64,000 bases of DNA, from positions 2,418,001 to 2,482,000 of the forward strand of contig NZ_CP186540.1 in the NCBI RefSeq assembly GCF_049389645.1. Reading direction: 5' to 3'. The notes beneath the pieces were generated by a model that saw only the letters and a list, made by a program, of their open reading frames with translations, had not been told where the DNA came from and did not search any database. Shown here piece after piece: positions 62,519 to 64,000 of this stretch. Each line of letters starts with the position of its first letter. Position 1 is the first letter of the stretch. The position numbers and the translations under genes were made by a program. This DNA is from Alkalibacterium sp049389645. Lineage in GTDB: Bacteria; Bacillota; Bacilli; Lactobacillales; Carnobacteriaceae_A.

Positions 62519-63145
62519 ATGAAATTATCAGCGACAAAACGTACTGAAACAGGAACATCTGCTTCAAAAAGAGCAAGAGAAGAAGGAAAAATCCCAGCAG
62601 CTATCTATGGTAAAGAATTAGACACTGTATCTGTATTAATAGACAGAAAAGAGTTTGAAATGACTTTGCGTGAAGTTGGCGCAAACGGAGTATTCGACGT
62701 TGAAGTTGACGGAGATATACACCAAGTTTTTGTTAAAGATAAAACAAGTGCTGCTCTAAAAAAAGAAATTTATCACGTAGACTTATTAGCCTTTACTAAA
62801 GGCCAAAAAGTAAACATGACAATTCCAGTTTACATTATTGGCGAAGAAGAAATCGAAGTAGGCGTCGTATCACAATCTATTTCCGAATTAGAAGTGAACG
62901 TAGCACCTGCTGAAGCTCCTTCAGACTTTACTATCGACGTTTCAGCTATGGAAATCGGCGACTCTAAACACGTTTCTGATATTGAAATAGACGATAAAAT
63001 CGAACTCTTAACTGACGTAGAATTGACAGTGGTATCTGTTTCTGCTCCTCAAATCGAGGAAGAGCCAGAAACAGCAGCTGACGACGAAATGCCAGAACCA
63101 GAACTTATTGGTGAAGACAAAGACGAAGAAGATTCAGAAGAATAA
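62519..63145 (+). CDS. rplY: Ribosomal protein bL25, long Ctc/TL5 form
   Basis: A 208-residue 5S rRNA-binding protein. The N-terminal L25 domain (residues about 1-90: GTSASKRAREEGKIPAAIYGK, HVDLLAF) is followed by a TL5 beta domain (about 95-185) and an acidic tail of about 20 residues. The long form is called Ctc in Bacillus, where it is stress-induced. GGAAGGTG precedes the ATG. Codon use is strongly biased to common codons, as expected of an abundant protein. Confidence 0.95.
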   Translation: MKLSATKRTETGTSASKRAREEGKIPAAIYGKELDTVSVLIDRKEFEMTLREVGANGVFDVEVDGDIHQVFVKDKTSAALKKEIYHVDLLAFTKGQKVNMTIPVYIIGEEEIEVGVVSQSISELEVNVAPAEAPSDFTIDVSAMEIGDSKHVSDIEIDDKIELLTDVELTVVSVSAPQIEEEPETAADDEMPEPELIGEDKDEEDSEE

Positions 63146-63180
63146 TCGTTCTCTATCTTTATTAGCTATATAACAAATGA

Positions 63181-63226
63181 AAGCCGGGTGATTTATGCGT
63201 AACAGCATAGATCATTCGGCTTTTTT
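63181..63226 (+). terminator. Terminator of the L25 gene
   Basis: AAGCCGGGTGATTTATGC pairs with GCATAGATCATTCGGCTT (a few G-U pairs) around GTAACA; T6 follows. Confidence 0.88.
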
Positions 63227-63241
63227 CATGCTCAGGTGGAC

Positions 63242-63318
63242 GAAACTGACCGTGGGAGGTCAGTTTCCACAATCTTTGAAAGTCTTAAAGGCGACCATAC
63301 TCGCAGATAGCGAGTATG
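63242..63318. repeat. Two perfect hairpins preceding array 3
   Basis: GAAACTGACC/GGTCAGTTTC (63242-63267, 10 bp arms) and CATACTCGC/GCGAGTATG (63296-63318, 9 bp arms). Their centres are about 52 bp apart, but they are out of phase with the main array by about 20 bp and have shorter loops (6 and 5 nt). Confidence 0.75.
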
Positions 63319-63359
63319 ACCATTATCAAGAACGGTATTGCACTGCTGGGGACTGTTTA

Positions 63360-63757
63360 GTGCCGGCTCACAGTATTTATGGCCTCGAGCGGGCACAAGG
63401 TCAGTTTTAAATGTCCACTCAGGTAGCATCGCTCTGTGAGCGGATAGTAGAGTGGTCAACTAGCATCCACTCATTTCCCAGCTTCTAACGAGCGGGTAGT
63501 AATGACCCTCGCTAGTGACCAGTCATCGCGCAGCAGTTGCTCAGTGGTAAGTATAGCCCCTCTCTAGTGACCAGTCACTGGACCATAACGACTGACTGGT
63601 CACTAGGGAGCACGACTGGTACCCACCCGTGATTCAATCGCTGATGGGTGGGCATTTAAGGCAAGCTTAGTGACCGCTCAGATGCCAATACTCGTCCAGT
63701 AGTTCCTTATAATTTTTGATGTACCCACTCAATGAACAGGAATTCGTCAGTGGGTAC
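63360..63757. repeat. Intergenic array 3: inverted repeats with changing arms every 51-52 bp
   Basis: Dyad centres fall at 63378, 63429, 63481, 63533, 63585, 63637, (63688, decayed) and 63739. Arms include GTGCCGGCTC/GAGCGGGCAC (one mismatch), CCACTC/GAGCGG, ACCAGT/AGTGGT, CTAGTGACCAGTC/GACTGGTCACTAG (13 bp perfect), CCCACCC/GGGTGGG and GTACCCACT/AGTGGGTAC. Several loops are exactly 17 nt. CTAGTGACCAGTCA recurs at 63512 and 63564. The array is non-coding; small ORFs across it are not conserved between units. Confidence 0.85.
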
Positions 63758-63876
63758 TAGATAGCGCTCCGAAAACACTCAACTAATAAAATCCCACCAG
63801 CATTTACTTTCTTTCAACAAATTTAGTCATATTTATTCTCTTTGGTAAATATTATTAAGTAAGGAGGGGAAAAGTG
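63758..63876. other. Short spacer before the last gene
   Basis: AT-rich with no clear promoter. It ends in AAGGAGGGG (63861-63869), a strong ribosome site for the ATG at 63877. Confidence 0.4.
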
Positions 63877-64000
63877 ATGCACCTATTGAAAACACGTCAG
63901 AAATCGCAGTTACTGCACGGTTTACAACTGCTCGATCAACGCATGAACTTATCAGAGTAAGATAAGCAGTACTTATATAATCTGGAAAAAGGCCTTGAAG
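63877..64000 (+). pseudogene. 5' end of a gene interrupted by an in-frame stop (possibly NERD-like)
   Basis: A strong ribosome site precedes ATG 63877. The frame reads MHLLKTRQKSQLLHG, LQLLDQRMNLSE, then TAA at 63958-63960, and continues in the same frame as DKQYLYNLEKGLE to the window edge. The sense of the protein carries on across the stop, so a nonsense mutation (or a sequencing error) is likely. The LSxxDKxxxxNLEKGxEG style recalls the start of some NERD-domain nucleases in Firmicutes; this is weak and most of the gene is outside. Confidence 0.4.

Noticed and set aside
63195..63459. Small ORFs on both strands over the hairpins after rplY
   Set aside because: No ribosome sites; they cross the terminator and array and look like chance frames.

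Overview
The window reads as a chromosomal segment of a low-GC Gram-positive bacterium of the order Lactobacillales, most likely Carnobacteriaceae or a close relative (inference from gene content and protein style, no tree was built). Supporting points are the Bacillus-like but rearranged order of housekeeping genes, LPXTG-type cell-wall anchoring, a SigA-type vegetative sigma factor, glycyl-tRNA synthetase split into alpha and beta subunits behind a T-box, and an endonuclease III that has lost its iron-sulfur ligands, as in some other Lactobacillales. No rRNA, tRNA, insertion sequence, prophage or CRISPR array was seen; this is mostly core genome.

Layout. 1-2550: the end of a type IV pilus cluster (prepilin peptidase, PilM, PilN, PilO). 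2948-6993: a MATE exporter and a wall-anchored 5'-nucleotidase/metallophosphatase. 7187-18600: a housekeeping block (TPR protein YpiA, YpiB, MazG-like, cca, dinG, ypmB, asnS, dnaD, nth, a class Ic aspartate aminotransferase, a YtxH protein). 19178-23591: DUF2188 protein, rlmA, ddl, queG, trmL. 23777-26227: divergent argS and argR. 26256-31035: a phosphohexomutase, zwf and an aldehyde dehydrogenase. 31164-34130: cshB, a DUF1189 protein and sodA. 35146-42702: a class B penicillin-binding protein, rpmG, three small unknown proteins, a rhomboid protease, glcK, a YqgU-like lipoprotein and a rhodanese-like protein. 42845-47786: an MFS exporter, a divergent MurE-type ligase, ppsR and zur. 48002-54067 onward: rpsU, yqeY, then phoH-ybeY-dgkA-cdd-era-recO and T-box-glyQ-glyS. 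56234-59131: an ABC exporter, niaR and niaX. 59322-63145: dnaG, rpoD and the L25/Ctc protein. 63877-64000: the start of a gene that carries an in-frame stop.

How the genes work together. The blocks cover tRNA charging and modification (asnS, argS, glyQS, cca, trmL, queG), replication and repair (dinG, dnaD, nth, recO, dnaG), ribosome maturation (era, ybeY, rlmA, cshB), wall synthesis (ddl, PBP, MurE-like, dgkA) and sugar entry into glycolysis and the pentose phosphate path (glcK, phosphohexomutase, zwf). Visible control elements are a glycine T-box, a NiaR-type operator at niaX, a probable CcpA site before the nucleotidase, extended -10 promoters and many intrinsic terminators.

The most unusual signal is intergenic. 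Three separate non-coding stretches (18711-19030, 34262-34840, 63360-63757), each lying beyond the terminator of a housekeeping gene, are arrays of inverted repeats spaced 51-52 bp apart. The period is shared, but the repeat sequence differs completely between arrays. In the third array the arms also differ from unit to unit while staying self-complementary. Other points to check: yqeY and niaX, whose ribosome binding sites point to AUA and AUU/AUC instead of a standard start codon; cca, which starts directly after an in-frame stop; and a MurE-type ligase that lacks the usual C-terminal motifs.
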